Counted from the stretch's first letter, positions 43,381-53,918 are shown. The stretch is DNA of 64,000 nucleotides from JAPPKS01 sp963667895 (GCA_965223985.1 OZ245030.1:2170001-2234000); one strand, 5' to 3'. The notes: generated by a model from the letters alone, not told the origin. Numbers and translations: made by a program.

Positions 43381-44364
43381 TCACTTCGTATCTAAAGACT
43401 CGAGAATATTGGAGACAATATCATCTGTGTTGATGCCCTCTCCCTTACCCTCATAGTTCAAGAAAATTCGGTGGCGCAGCGCAGGAAGAGCGACGGATTG
43501 CACATCCTCAAAAGCTACGTTGTAGCGCTCATCGAGCAGCGCCTTAATCTTTGCTGTTAACGTGACTGCTTGTACCCCACGAATGCTCCCACCCAATTCG
43601 ACGTACCGCTTGGTAATCTCCGGTGCATTGGGGTTGTCTGGGTGAGTCGATCGGATGAGTTCAATGATATACCGCTCAACATGTTCCACAATTGGCACAC
43701 GCCGGACCAACTGTCGCATCCATTGAATCGTCTGTGAATCAATCACCTTCTCGATAAGAACTTCTCTGTCCCACGTAGTCCGCCGCATAATCTCAAGCAT
43801 TTCATCAGCATTTGGATAAGTTACATGAAGCTTAAGTAGAAATCGATCTAACTGGGCTTCTGGCAAACGGTATGTTCCCTCTAGCTCCAGTGGATTCTGC
43901 GTTGCGAGGACACAAAACGGTTCATCCAGTTTATGGCTTGTCCGCCCTACACTCACTGTCCGCTCCTGCATAGCTTCCAACAGGGCAGATTGGGTTCGCG
44001 GTGTTGCTCGGTTAATCTCGTCTGCCAACACAATCTGCGCAAAAATGGGCCCCTTCTGAAATTCAAACTGTTGGCGTCCTTGCGCATTTTCGACAAGCAG
44101 CATCGTTCCTGTGATGTCGGATGGCATCATATCCGGCGTAAACTGAATCCGCGCAAAGGACATACTCAACACTGCGCTTAACGTATTTACTAGTTGCGTT
44201 TTACCCAAGCCGGGGACACCTTCGAGAAGTACATGTCCGTCGGCGAGAATGCACAGTAATACGCCTTCGATGATTTCATCCTGCCCGACGATGCGCTTTT
44301 GGACCTCTGCCTTAACGCGGTTGAAGTTTTCTCGGAATTCTTGTGCTTGAGCTTCAGTCTGCAT
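43381..44364 (-). CDS. MoxR-type AAA ATPase
   Basis: A 327-residue MoxR ATPase. Walker A GVPGLGKT at 49-56, Walker B IVLADEINRA, sensor TQNP, arginine finger region with AQLDRFLLKL, and a C-terminal lid (RYVELGGSIRG). ATG 44364 is chosen since the upstream part of the frame to 44652 overlaps trkH and looks random. MoxR ATPases act with DUF58/von Willebrand factor-type proteins in assembling or activating complexes; none follows here, since the next downstream base on this strand is past the end of nadA. The gene stands 118 bases after trkH. Confidence 0.9.
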   Translation of the reverse strand: MQTEAQAQEFRENFNRVKAEVQKRIVGQDEIIEGVLLCILADGHVLLEGVPGLGKTQLVNTLSAVLSMSFARIQFTPDMMPSDITGTMLLVENAQGRQQFEFQKGPIFAQIVLADEINRATPRTQSALLEAMQERTVSVGRTSHKLDEPFCVLATQNPLELEGTYRLPEAQLDRFLLKLHVTYPNADEMLEIMRRTTWDREVLIEKVIDSQTIQWMRQLVRRVPIVEHVERYIIELIRSTHPDNPNAPEITKRYVELGGSIRGVQAVTLTAKIKALLDERYNVAFEDVQSVALPALRHRIFLNYEGKGEGINTDDIVSNILESLDTK

Positions 44365-44482
44365 AATGGATGAGTGGCTAAAGGCAATGACTTCTGAATT
44401 CCCGTTAAGTAAAATATTGAGAGTGTGTAACCGATAGATTATGACATCTATCGCTTTAATGAGTTTGTGTTGAGACCTTGAT

Positions 44483-46018
44483 TCACTTCCTCCATAACTC
44501 CGGTGCGAATAAAACCAATACGGTGTACAGCTCCAGACGCCCCAATAACATGCAAAAGCTGAGGATAAGTTTTCCCAACGGGTGAATTTGTGCGTAATTG
44601 TCCGCGGGCCCAACAGATCCAAAACCAGGACCGATATTCCCCATCGTTGCAATCACGGACGCTGCCGCGCTAGCGAGATCCACGCCTAACGTTGCCATCA
44701 TGCAAGTGGCAATCGTGAAAATTCCAATGAATAGGAAGAAAAACCCTAGGATATTCGTCATGACCTCCGGCGGAACAACTCTATCATTGAGCTTAATGGG
44801 AAGCACGGCATGTGGGAGTATTAACCGTTTAATCTCTGTGTACCCCTGTTTGATGAGCAGCAGAAACCGCACATGCTTAATCCCACCCCCTGTTGAACCA
44901 GCGCACCCACCGAAAAACATCAACACAATTAGGATAAATTGGGATAAGTAGGGCCACTGTTCAAAATCTGCAGTAACGTATCCAGTTGTCGTGATGATGG
45001 ACACTACTTGAAAAGCTGCGTAGCGCAGTCCTGTGCCAAACGAACCGTAGACAACCTCGTCACCAACTTTGGTGCTCGTTGTATTCCAGACGATTAGCCC
45101 TGTACAGATGATGAACATGAGGCAGTAAAACCGAAACTCGGCATCTTGAAGGTAGCCCTTGAAACCACCCCGTAAAGCCCGATAGTGTAAGGAAAAACTT
45201 GCTCCAGCAAGGAACATGAAGATGATGATGACAACGTCAATATAAACGCTGTCGTAATGACCAATGCTCGCATGTTTGGTTGCAAAGCCACCGGTCGCCA
45301 TTGTGCCGAAAGCGTGGCAGAATGCATTAAATAACGCTTCACCCGTAGGTTCACGAAGTTCGTGTGCAACAAACTTTGTTGTGCCAATCCAGAGAAGGAT
45401 GACTTCTACAAGGGTAATCAGAACATAAACCACCCAAAGCAGTTTGGCAGTTTGTGCGATGCGCGGTGTCAATCGATCCTTACGAGGTCCTGGAACCTCA
45501 GCGCGATAAAGCTGCATCCCACCGACTCCCAACATAGGCAAAATCGCTAGCGCAAGCACAACGATGCCCATTCCGCCTAGCCAATGCATCAGGCTCCGCC
45601 AGAAAAGAATGGCATGGGGAAGATGCTCGATTTCGGTGAGAACGGTTGCTCCCGTCGTTGTGAACCCCGACATGGATTCAAAATAGCAGAACGAAAATTC
45701 GACCAGCCAATTTCTATCCGCTTCCTCGAACACACGGTGAAAAAAATAGGGAAACGAGCCAAACAGAGCGATAACCGCCCAACCTAATGTGACAATTGCA
45801 AACCCTTCTTTGTTTCCTAGCTCTTGACCGGATCTAGTCCTCAGACGGAGTGCTAGTCCAACGAGGAGAGTGATTAGAAAAGAAAAGATGAACGCTCGTA
45901 AATCTGATTCTCCTTTTGCCGATCGATAGTACACAGCTATCAGCAACGGACATAGCATCGTTGTGGCAAGACAAATCAGTAAATTGCCAAGCGTATACAG
46001 AACTAATCTTAAATTCAC
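44483..46018 (-). CDS. trkH: TrkH-type potassium transporter subunit
   Basis: A 511-residue membrane protein with about ten transmembrane segments and four P-loop-like filter sequences: SGFTTTGATVL, TMATGGFAT, SIITTTGYVT and TMGNIGPGF. It forms the K+ pore of the Trk system. GTG at 46018 starts with a hydrophobic segment; the ribosome site is weak. The RCK regulator gene trkA precedes it by 176 bases on the same strand, so the two work together. Confidence 0.92.
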   Translation of the reverse strand: MNLRLVLYTLGNLLICLATTMLCPLLIAVYYRSAKGESDLRAFIFSFLITLLVGLALRLRTRSGQELGNKEGFAIVTLGWAVIALFGSFPYFFHRVFEEADRNWLVEFSFCYFESMSGFTTTGATVLTEIEHLPHAILFWRSLMHWLGGMGIVVLALAILPMLGVGGMQLYRAEVPGPRKDRLTPRIAQTAKLLWVVYVLITLVEVILLWIGTTKFVAHELREPTGEALFNAFCHAFGTMATGGFATKHASIGHYDSVYIDVVIIIFMFLAGASFSLHYRALRGGFKGYLQDAEFRFYCLMFIICTGLIVWNTTSTKVGDEVVYGSFGTGLRYAAFQVVSIITTTGYVTADFEQWPYLSQFILIVLMFFGGCAGSTGGGIKHVRFLLLIKQGYTEIKRLILPHAVLPIKLNDRVVPPEVMTNILGFFFLFIGIFTIATCMMATLGVDLASAAASVIATMGNIGPGFGSVGPADNYAQIHPLGKLILSFCMLLGRLELYTVLVLFAPELWRK

Positions 46019-46194
46019 AGCATTAGAGGCAGCCTATACCGTTTTGCTTAATATGTAACAAAAAAATGTAGTGAAAGCCGTCAACCCTTGCTTCATCAAC
46101 TAAACAGTTTTACCGCATCAATGTTTAGTATTACATCGAATGATATCGTTTGGGCGAATCAACGAATCGAGATGTTACGCTCTATATTTCGTTT

Positions 46195-47574
46195 TTACTT
46201 TTCTGAGAACAACGCTTCAACACTAGGGATTGCATGTGGCAAACTGAAGACAATGATGCGGTCCCCCACTTGAATCACGAGGTCACCTGTCGGCACAAAA
46301 ACCTGGTCGCGTCGAACAATCGCTCCAATCAAAGCATCATCGGGCAATTTCAAGGAGTTAATCTCTTTATGGGTAACTCTTGACTTGATACCCGCTACAA
46401 GTTCGATGACTTCCGCGTCAACCTCTCTCAACGATGCTGCGGAAACAACTGGACCTCGGCGAATCAGACGAAGGCTGTTGTTAACTGCATTTAGGTGAAG
46501 ACTCACCGCCGCATCAAGTGTCGGAATAGCAGCAAGGATTGGCAAGTAAAGTGGTTTTTGAACCAGTGCAACGACACGAGCAGCACCATTTTGCTTGGCT
46601 GTTACGCACGCCATAATATCGTTTTCATCATCACCTGTTACAGAGACGAATCCATCTGCTTCGTTGACACCGGCTTGCTTCAGGAAACCGGGCTGGAGGT
46701 AGTTGCCGTAGAGGAGCGTGGTTTTTTTCAGAATGGTTGATGCAGCTTCCGCCTGCCGCCGATCGGACTCAATTATTTTGACTTGAACTCCGCCCTTTTC
46801 AAGGGCTTGCGCCAGATATACGCCAATACGCCCAGCGCCGACGATTATTACGCGCTTGAGTTTTCGATCCAAGGACACACCGGAAAGCTCAAGCAGGTGC
46901 ATAACTGCTTCACGACTGCCAATTGCGAAGACCTCATCTCCTTCTAGAATGAGGTCTTCGCTTTTGGGAATTATTGTCGTGCCGTCTTTACGTTTAATCG
47001 CTGTGAATAGTATATTGGATGCGAGTTCTTTATTCTCCCAAGCTACGCCTTCCGTACCAATATGACTCAGAGTTTTGCCCTGAAGTGGGTTGGATGCCTT
47101 CACCTGAAATGCGACCAATTGCACCTTACCGTCTTCAAATTCGACGATTTCACGAGCTTCCGGCATATTGAGCAGTCGCAGAAGTTCTTGCGCACAGAGT
47201 AGGTCCGGATTGACTAGCAGGTCAATTCCGAAATCTTTCGGCGACAAATCTGCTTCGTTCGCGAAATAGTCCGGAGAGGAGACCCGCGCTACCTTCGTCT
47301 CGACTCCATGTTTAGAAGCAATCAAGCATGCTAGTAAGTTAATTTCATCGCAGTTCGTTGCGGCAATAAGTAACTCAGCGTCTTGGATTCCAGCCTGTTT
47401 TAATAAGGGGGGCGAAGCCCCTGAACCTTGGAGTGCCAAGAGATCTAGTTGTTCCTGAGCGCGCTGGCAGGCAGTTTCTGAATGATCAATCAGAACGACG
47501 TCATTGTTCTCAGCCGTCAATAGCTTTGCCGCATGAAATCCGAACTCTCCCACACCAATGACAATCGCTTTCAT
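46195..47574 (-). CDS. trkA: TrkA-type potassium channel regulator
   Basis: A 459-residue cytoplasmic regulator with two Rossmann/RCK_N halves. Half 1 begins IVIGVGEFGFHAAKLL (dinucleotide motif GVGEFG); half 2 begins VIIVGAGRIGVYLAQAL (GAGRIG), each followed by an acidic residue after beta-2 (LIDHSE, IIESDR) that binds NAD(H) or nucleotides. RCK_C domains follow each. It gates TrkH, whose gene lies directly downstream. The duplicated layout and length are usual for TrkA. Confidence 0.92.
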   Translation of the reverse strand: MKAIVIGVGEFGFHAAKLLTAENNDVVLIDHSETACQRAQEQLDLLALQGSGASPPLLKQAGIQDAELLIAATNCDEINLLACLIASKHGVETKVARVSSPDYFANEADLSPKDFGIDLLVNPDLLCAQELLRLLNMPEAREIVEFEDGKVQLVAFQVKASNPLQGKTLSHIGTEGVAWENKELASNILFTAIKRKDGTTIIPKSEDLILEGDEVFAIGSREAVMHLLELSGVSLDRKLKRVIIVGAGRIGVYLAQALEKGGVQVKIIESDRRQAEAASTILKKTTLLYGNYLQPGFLKQAGVNEADGFVSVTGDDENDIMACVTAKQNGAARVVALVQKPLYLPILAAIPTLDAAVSLHLNAVNNSLRLIRRGPVVSAASLREVDAEVIELVAGIKSRVTHKEINSLKLPDDALIGAIVRRDQVFVPTGDLVIQVGDRIIVFSLPHAIPSVEALFSEK

Positions 47575-47654
47575 ACTAGTTCAAGTTCCCGTTGAGATTT
47601 AAGGCACTTCAAGTCGTGTAACCTCTAGATATTCTCTGTTGAATGCCCTAAAAT

Positions 47655-50591
47655 CTACATGGGTGGACAGGCACAAATCAGATTACGGTCTCCGAGTACC
47701 TCATTTATTCGCGCCACAGGGGGCCAGAATTTACGCTCGCAAGTCCACGGTGCAGGAAATGCTGCCTTTTCTCGAGAATATTTGTGAGCCCACTCTGTCT
47801 GCGTGACGTGTTTAGCAGTATGTGGGGCATTTTTGAGCACATTGTCAGAGCGGTCTACTGTACCAGCCTCAATTTCGGCGATCTCTTGTCGGATGGAGAT
47901 TAGCGCTGCGCTAAACCTATCCAATTCCGCCTTGGACTCACTCTCAGTTGGTTCAATCATCATTGTTCCAGGAACGGGCCACGATACAGTAGGCGCGTGA
48001 AAACCGTAGTCCATCAACCGCTTTGCAACGTCGCTCACACTAACACCGGCAGTCTTTTTGAAGCTACGAAGGTCAATGATACACTCGTGCGCCACCAAGC
48101 CTTTCTCTCCTTTGTAAAGCACTGAGAAATGCGGTTCAAGAGATTTCGCGACATAGTTGGCAGTCACAATCGCTACTTCGGTTGCCCGCTTTAACCCTTG
48201 GGCTCCCATCATCGCAATGTATGCCCAGGAGATTGGAAGGATGCTCGCACTCCCCCAAGGCGCAGCCGAAATTGCACCTATACCGTCTTCGCCGCCAACT
48301 GTCACCACGGGATGGGTTGGGAGAAAACGAACAAGATGCGCCTTAACGCAGATTGGTCCCACTCCAGGACCACCCCCGCCGTGGGGAATACAAAATGTCT
48401 TGTGCAGATTCAAATGGCACACATCTGCACCGAAATCCTTCGGACGAGACACACCTACCATTGCGTTCATGTTTGCCCCATCCATGTAGACCTGTCCACC
48501 GTGCTGGTGGACCATGTCGCAAATCTCCCTAATCTGTTCTTCAAAAACACCATGGGTTGAAGGGTAAGTGATCATTGCTGCTGCAAGATTTCGACGGTGT
48601 TCCTCAGTCTTCGCCCGAAGATTTGCAAGATCGATATTGCCGTCGTCATCGCACCTTATCACCACCACTTGCATCCCTGCCATCACTGCGCTTGCGGGGT
48701 TTGTGCCATGGGCAGATTGAGGGATCAAACAAATGTCTCGATGTCCTTCACCCTGGCGCTGATGATATTTGCGGATGACCAAGAGTCCTGCGTACTCGCC
48801 TTGAGATCCGGCGTTGGGCTGTAGGGAGATACCGGGGAATCCTGTGATTTCTGAAAGCCACGCTTCAAGCTGCTTAAAGAGAATTTGGTATCCCTTCGCC
48901 TGTTCAAGCGGGGCAAACGGATGAAGATGACTGAACTCGGGCCAAGTGACCGGCAACATTTCAGCGGTTGCATTCAGTTTCATCGTGCAAGATCCAAGCG
49001 GAATCATCGACGTTGTCAAGGACAGATCTTTTTCCTGAAGCTTCTGGATGTACCTCAACATCTCCGTTTCGGAGTGATAGGTATTGAAAACTCGATGGGT
49101 AAGATAGGAACTCTTTCGCTGTAATGGCTTAGGAATGTGTTGCGAATCCTGAAGTTTGGTTGGGGTATTTGTGGAATGTATACCAAATAAATCTTCGACT
49201 TCAAAGGGAAGATTTTTTCCAAGTGCGAATACTTCAAGAAGATTCCGAACATCCCGAAGGGAGGTTGCTTCATTGAGTGAAATACCGACGTGCGTGCAAT
49301 CAAAAACTCGGAAATTAATCTGTCTTGCACGTGCTGCCGACAAAAGATCTTTGATATTGACTGCATTCAGATTGACCCTTAATGTATCGAAATAAGGGGT
49401 GTCACCGGCAGAGTATCCTAACCGCTTCAATCCTTCACGGAGCGCGCAGGTAAGCAGATGCACGCGCTCAGCAATTCGCCGAAGTCCTTTGGGCCCATGA
49501 TAAACAGCGTACATACTCGCCATCACTGCCAACAATACTTGCGCCGTGCAGATGTTGCTTGTTGCTTTTTCTCTCCGTATGTGCTGCTCCCGGGTTTGGA
49601 GCGCGAGACGAAGTGCAAAGCGCCCTTCTGAATCCTCTGAAACTCCTACCATTCTGCCGGGTGTCTTGCGCTTAAATTCTTCTTTGGTTGCGAAATAAGC
49701 TGCGTAAGGGCCGCCGTATCCCATCGGCACGCCAAACCGCTGGGTCGATCCGATAGCAATGTCCGCGCCGAATTCGCCTGGAGGCGTCAATAGCGTAAGA
49801 CTCAGCACATCTGCAGCAACTACCAACAACCCATTCGCATCGTGTACTCGTTGAGCAAAATCGGTATAGTCATAAACCACACCATCGCTTGCAGGGTATT
49901 GGACAAGCGCCCCCAAAATTGGCGCATGTCCAAGCGTAGCATCCCGATGATCGCCAATAAGGAGCTCAATCCCCAGAGGGTCTGCGCGGGTTTGAAGGAC
50001 AGAGACTGTTTGGGGGTGACACGTCTCTGAGACAAAAAACAGTAGCCGCGCATTAGCTTTTTGCGCAGCGAGGCACATCCCCATCGCTTCAGCAGCTGCT
50101 GTACTTTCATCTAAAAGCGAGGCGTTCGCAATAGGAAGTCCGGTCAGGTCAATAATCATCGTTTGGAAGTTTAATAAAGCTTCGAGTCGGCCTTGCGCAA
50201 TCTCCGCTTGATATGGTGTGTACTGTGTGTACCATCCAGGGTTTTCAAGGATGTTTCTCTGGATAACGGGTGGGGTAATGCTATTGTGATAGCCCATTCC
50301 GATAAAACATCGATATACCTCGTTTTGAGAAGCAATTTTTCTCAACGCTTCAATTATTTCATATTCGGTTTGGCTCTTTCCGAGATTCAGAGAACGATCT
50401 AGACGGATATCCGCGGGGACGATATCTTCAATCAGATTGTGTGGTGAAGCATACCCAATCTTTTCTAGCATCAGATTTACTTCTTCCTCACGAGGGCCAA
50501 TGTGACGGTCAACAAAATTGTCTGTGAAATGGAGGTGTCGAGTTGTCTGACGCTCATCGGCGTTTGAAGTTGGGGTCATCCCATCTATCAC
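47655..50591 (-). CDS. gcvP: Glycine dehydrogenase (decarboxylating), P-protein
   Basis: A 978-residue, single-chain P-protein that decarboxylates glycine with PLP and passes the aminomethyl group to lipoyl-GcvH. N-half: FVDRHIGPREEE, CFIGMGYHNSITPP, YTPYQAEIAQGRLE. C-half: SMIPLGSCTMKLNA, PNAGSQGEYAGLL, SAHGTNPASA and NLHKTFCIPHGGGGPGVG with the PLP lysine. GTG start at 50591 overlaps the gcvH stop (GTGA), and GGGGAG is 5 bases upstream. It is the last gene of gcvT-gcvH-gcvP; then trkA follows after 80 bases. Confidence 0.96.
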   Translation of the reverse strand: MIDGMTPTSNADERQTTRHLHFTDNFVDRHIGPREEEVNLMLEKIGYASPHNLIEDIVPADIRLDRSLNLGKSQTEYEIIEALRKIASQNEVYRCFIGMGYHNSITPPVIQRNILENPGWYTQYTPYQAEIAQGRLEALLNFQTMIIDLTGLPIANASLLDESTAAAEAMGMCLAAQKANARLLFFVSETCHPQTVSVLQTRADPLGIELLIGDHRDATLGHAPILGALVQYPASDGVVYDYTDFAQRVHDANGLLVVAADVLSLTLLTPPGEFGADIAIGSTQRFGVPMGYGGPYAAYFATKEEFKRKTPGRMVGVSEDSEGRFALRLALQTREQHIRREKATSNICTAQVLLAVMASMYAVYHGPKGLRRIAERVHLLTCALREGLKRLGYSAGDTPYFDTLRVNLNAVNIKDLLSAARARQINFRVFDCTHVGISLNEATSLRDVRNLLEVFALGKNLPFEVEDLFGIHSTNTPTKLQDSQHIPKPLQRKSSYLTHRVFNTYHSETEMLRYIQKLQEKDLSLTTSMIPLGSCTMKLNATAEMLPVTWPEFSHLHPFAPLEQAKGYQILFKQLEAWLSEITGFPGISLQPNAGSQGEYAGLLVIRKYHQRQGEGHRDICLIPQSAHGTNPASAVMAGMQVVVIRCDDDGNIDLANLRAKTEEHRRNLAAAMITYPSTHGVFEEQIREICDMVHQHGGQVYMDGANMNAMVGVSRPKDFGADVCHLNLHKTFCIPHGGGGPGVGPICVKAHLVRFLPTHPVVTVGGEDGIGAISAAPWGSASILPISWAYIAMMGAQGLKRATEVAIVTANYVAKSLEPHFSVLYKGEKGLVAHECIIDLRSFKKTAGVSVSDVAKRLMDYGFHAPTVSWPVPGTMMIEPTESESKAELDRFSAALISIRQEIAEIEAGTVDRSDNVLKNAPHTAKHVTQTEWAHKYSREKAAFPAPWTCERKFWPPVARINEVLGDRNLICACPPM

Positions 50592-50989
50592 TCTCTCTCC
50601 CCTTTGATTAGTGCCCGGTATTCGTTAGGGGACAGGAGGTTTTCCAACTCGTCCGGATTGATCATCCGAATCTTAATCAGCCAACCTAAGCTGTAAGGGT
50701 ATTCGTTTATTAACTCCGGCGCATCTTCGAGTTCTTCATTCACCTCAATAATTTCGCCGCTGACCGGTGTCCAGAGATTAAATGCTGCTTTAACGGATTC
50801 AATGGCACCAAACTCTTTTTCCGGTTCCACGACTGCACCAACCTCTGGAAGCTCAACGTAGACGACGTCTTGAAGTTCTTCTTGTGCGTAGTCGCTAATG
50901 CCGACAATGACAATGTCGCCTTCGCGCCTTGCCCATTCGTGGGTCTCGCGGTATTTTAGGTCTTCCGGATATTTTTGTTCCTCTGACAT
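50588..50989 (-). CDS. gcvH: Glycine cleavage system H protein
   Basis: A 133-residue lipoyl carrier. The lipoylated lysine K67 stands in GAIESVKAAFNL. Further motifs are HEWARREGDIVIVGISDYAQ and SLGWLIKIRM. GAGGAG with a 5-base spacer precedes the ATG at 50989. It overlaps gcvP by 4 bases and follows gcvT by 9 bases. Confidence 0.95.
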   Translation of the reverse strand: MSEEQKYPEDLKYRETHEWARREGDIVIVGISDYAQEELQDVVYVELPEVGAVVEPEKEFGAIESVKAAFNLWTPVSGEIIEVNEELEDAPELINEYPYSLGWLIKIRMINPDELENLLSPNEYRALIKGERE

Positions 50990-50998
50990 CTTAACTCC

Positions 50999-52096
50999 TC
51001 AATCAGGTTGATAAAACGGCGTACGTACAACCTTCGCCGGATAGCGTTTCCCTCGGATTTCGATATCGATTTTCGTGTAAATTTTGCTTTGTTCAATTGG
51101 GAGATACGCAAGCCCAATATTGCGTTTCAAACTCGGCGATGGTAGTCCACTTGTGACCGCCCCGATGTGTTGGTTTTTTTGATAAACCGGGTAGTGAGGG
51201 CGTGCAACACTACGATTCAACATCTGAAACCCAACCAAGCGGCGTTTAATTCCCTCAGTACGTTGTTTGATTATCGCATCTCGACCAATGAAATCCCTTT
51301 TGTCGAAGGAGATTGTCCAATCTAATTCCGCCTCCAGCGGCGTTGTTGTCTCATCAATGTCGTTTCCGTACAAACAATACTTCATCTCAAGGCGCAATGT
51401 GTCCCTCGCACCCAATCCAATGGGTTTACCACCAATCCTAGCCATTGCTTCATAGATCGCATTCCACAAATCTCCGCCGCAACCCGTCTTCGCATAAAGC
51501 TCGAAACCAACCTCACCTGTATAACCTGTCCGTGAAATAATCGTCGGTATACCAGCAACTTCTCCTTCCGTGAACCAGAAGTATTTGAGCGTCGTGAGTT
51601 CGATATTGGTAAGTTTTCGCAAAACTTTCGGGGCGTTTCGTCCTTGCAGCGCAATAAGAACAGTTTCATCGCTACGGTTCTCAATTTCTGCGCCGGTGTC
51701 ATTGTGGGCACATATCCAATCAAAGTCCACCCCAATGTTCGTAGCATTGACAACAAGCATATACCGATCAGATCGGAAACGATAGACCACTACATCATCG
51801 ACAATGCCGCCAGTTTCATTGCACATCGGGGTATAGAGAATCCGCCCATCAACGAGATTGCCTTCCGCGTCATTAGTGATGAGTTTCTGAATCAGAGGTA
51901 AGGCGCCATCACCTCGAATTTCAATCTCTCCCATGTGTGAAAGATCAAATATTCCCATGTTGGATCTGACTGTTAAGTGTTCATCAATTATGCCGCTATA
52001 TTGGACGGGCATCTCCCAACCACCAAATTCAATCAACCTCGCACCAAGTTGTTTGTGAATGGGGTATAGCGGTGTACGTTTCAGGCTTTCTTGCAT
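50999..52096 (-). CDS. gcvT: Aminomethyltransferase, T-protein
   Basis: A 365-residue folate-dependent T-protein that transfers the methylene group to tetrahydrofolate and releases ammonia. Motifs: LIEFGGWEMPVQYSGI, DLSHMGEIEIRG, SRTGYTGEVGFELY, GLGARDTLRLE and DWTISFDKRDFIG. The ribosome site is weak. First gene of the glycine cleavage operon. Confidence 0.95.
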   Translation of the reverse strand: MQESLKRTPLYPIHKQLGARLIEFGGWEMPVQYSGIIDEHLTVRSNMGIFDLSHMGEIEIRGDGALPLIQKLITNDAEGNLVDGRILYTPMCNETGGIVDDVVVYRFRSDRYMLVVNATNIGVDFDWICAHNDTGAEIENRSDETVLIALQGRNAPKVLRKLTNIELTTLKYFWFTEGEVAGIPTIISRTGYTGEVGFELYAKTGCGGDLWNAIYEAMARIGGKPIGLGARDTLRLEMKYCLYGNDIDETTTPLEAELDWTISFDKRDFIGRDAIIKQRTEGIKRRLVGFQMLNRSVARPHYPVYQKNQHIGAVTSGLPSPSLKRNIGLAYLPIEQSKIYTKIDIEIRGKRYPAKVVRTPFYQPD

Positions 52097-52286
52097 AATG
52101 TGTTGAACTCAGAATAAAAAACGAAATCTTCTCTAGGCCTATTTTATAGTCCAAACCTGTCTTCGAGAACTGTGTTGGCGTAAGGACAGGTTTAACAATT
52201 TCGAGATCGACAGATACAATCGGCTTTCCCATTTTGACTCACGCTTGCAGTTTCAGTCAAGACATGGTTCGTGGCATTGATTGTCA

Positions 52287-53288
52287 CTACTCCTTGGCTA
52301 TAAGCCCGCCGGCTTGCGTTGAATTGACGAAGGTTGCGTTTTCATGCAGGTACCCTTTATAAACTTCATAAGCCCCCTTTGCATCAGATTCTGTTTCATA
52401 CCGGATGATAAATCCAATCATCGCGTCGGACCAGTCTAAATCGGAGGATTTATGGTGATACATCGCCGAAACACTAGAAGGGTTCGCTCCGAATTTTAGC
52501 AAACTCTCAGGTAGGAAGCGATAAGTCTCTCTTAATAGCAAGTTAGATGGGAAGTATTTCTCGCTATACCGAACTTGGTTGTTTTTGGGAAGTAATTTCA
52601 GTAGGAGTGGTTTTGGATCTGGTGCATCCTTGATGTGGTTGGCAATCACTCTGGCTAATGCCTTCATGCCGTCTTTAATCGCACTGGCAAACTCATATCC
52701 TTCAATCTGTATGAAATATTTCCCCTTGCAAAAACTTAGCTGATCGCTCAAGAGGATTGCTTTGCTGCCGACCCACTCGTGCCGATCTTCAGGGTAACGA
52801 TCAAAGCTGTACCGTCCAAAAGCATTCTCCGCAGTTCCCATGTCGAAGATTTCTACCAAAATCAGAGGTTTCGATCCAAGCTTGGGGGTTTGATACTCAA
52901 CATTCGCCCCCTCGACAAATCCATAGGCATGATACAAGCCAGCGTTTCCACCGATGACATCTTTATACAGATGTTCACCCGTGTAGGTGCTCGGTTCCCG
53001 TGAGCGCACCCAATCGGCTGCTTGCCCATCTTTTGGCAAGAGATTTATTGAGTTGACGATTGTGATTATTGGTAGTGGCTCAAGTTGAGGAGATTCTGGA
53101 GCGTACGCTGTCTCGATTTGGCGTGAGAGGTTCTCAGCCGCCTTGATTGTACGGGCTTGCCAAATGCCATAAAGGTACTGGCCGTTATGATTGACTGCTG
53201 TGTAATTGCCCTGTTCTGCACGGCATGAGAGAAAGATCAATACGTAAACGGTATGAAAAAACCAGAGATACTGATAGCGCTTTCCCAT
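52287..53288 (-). CDS. DUF6599-like lipoprotein
   Basis: A 333-residue protein. The hydrophobic N-terminus ends in the lipobox-like FLSC, so it is exported. YTGEHLYKDVIGGNAGLYHAYGF, AFGRYSFDRYPE and LSFCKGKYFIQIEG match the DUF6599 pattern. ATG 53288 is chosen: the frame opens at GTG 53324 but this overlaps the LptE-like gene, and no ribosome site is seen there. Function unknown. The gene follows the LptE-like gene (stop 53318), so the two may form an envelope operon. Confidence 0.65.
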   Translation of the reverse strand: MGKRYQYLWFFHTVYVLIFLSCRAEQGNYTAVNHNGQYLYGIWQARTIKAAENLSRQIETAYAPESPQLEPLPIITIVNSINLLPKDGQAADWVRSREPSTYTGEHLYKDVIGGNAGLYHAYGFVEGANVEYQTPKLGSKPLILVEIFDMGTAENAFGRYSFDRYPEDRHEWVGSKAILLSDQLSFCKGKYFIQIEGYEFASAIKDGMKALARVIANHIKDAPDPKPLLLKLLPKNNQVRYSEKYFPSNLLLRETYRFLPESLLKFGANPSSVSAMYHHKSSDLDWSDAMIGFIIRYETESDAKGAYEVYKGYLHENATFVNSTQAGGLIAKE

Positions 53289-53317
53289 TCCTGGATTTCC
53301 CAATTTCCGACCACAGT

Positions 53318-53857
53318 TTACCACTGTTCGGCGAGCTGATTGTAAAGATCGTCACTTAGTCCTCGAATGAGGCGTGTCGTTGCTTCTTCACGAGTCTCCG
53401 GGGCCTCACCTGTGACTGAAACAATGTAGAAATCGTGAACCTGTATATAATTTTCCTGACGATCGATAATTCTGTTTTGTATGCGATCTCGAAATTCATA
53501 TTCAATCTGTAGACTCATGCGAAATTGTTCTGGATTATTGTTGACATCATACTGAATCGGTTCCAGGTCGTAATCTAGTATAACCAAATCAAGTTGTGCA
53601 TCGTTTCCGTCTCGCCATTTCTGGTTAAACCGATCTCTGAGTTTCTCGGTAATGGTTTCATCATAGGTCGATCCTGAGTTCGCATCATAAGAGAAATCTG
53701 GATCTTCAATAGTAATCAGCGGAATATTTATGGTCTTTATATGGTCGAGATAGGAGGATGTTGACACATAGCCGCAACCGAAGATGAAATAGGTCAATAT
53801 TAATAGCTCGAAAGGTTGAGCAAAGTGGCAAATAAAAGGTTTGTCCTTTTCAGACAT
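53318..53857 (-). CDS. LptE-like outer-membrane lipoprotein
   Basis: A 179-residue lipoprotein. A membrane signal LLILTYFIF leads to lipobox FGCGY. LDHIKTINIPLITIEDP, a DETITEKLRDRFNQKWR helix and LDLVILDYDLEPI fit LptE, the partner of LptD in LPS assembly. AGGTG is 9 bases before the ATG at 53857; the earlier in-frame start (53965) lies in a long inverted repeat. No LPS genes are near, but the fold match by eye is reasonable. Confidence 0.65.
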   Translation of the reverse strand: MSEKDKPFICHFAQPFELLILTYFIFGCGYVSTSSYLDHIKTINIPLITIEDPDFSYDANSGSTYDETITEKLRDRFNQKWRDGNDAQLDLVILDYDLEPIQYDVNNNPEQFRMSLQIEYEFRDRIQNRIIDRQENYIQVHDFYIVSVTGEAPETREEATTRLIRGLSDDLYNQLAEQW

Positions 53858-53918
53858 CTGATGTGCACCTGCCTTGTAATTCCTACGAAGGAGAGAAAGA
53901 GGATAAGTGAGGGATGAG

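Noticed and set aside
43381..44652. MoxR start at 44652
   Set aside because: The extra 96 residues overlap trkH and have random composition; the ATG at 44364 fits the family.
52029..52232. Small minus frame upstream of gcvT
   Set aside because: No ribosome site and no conserved look; taken as spacer.
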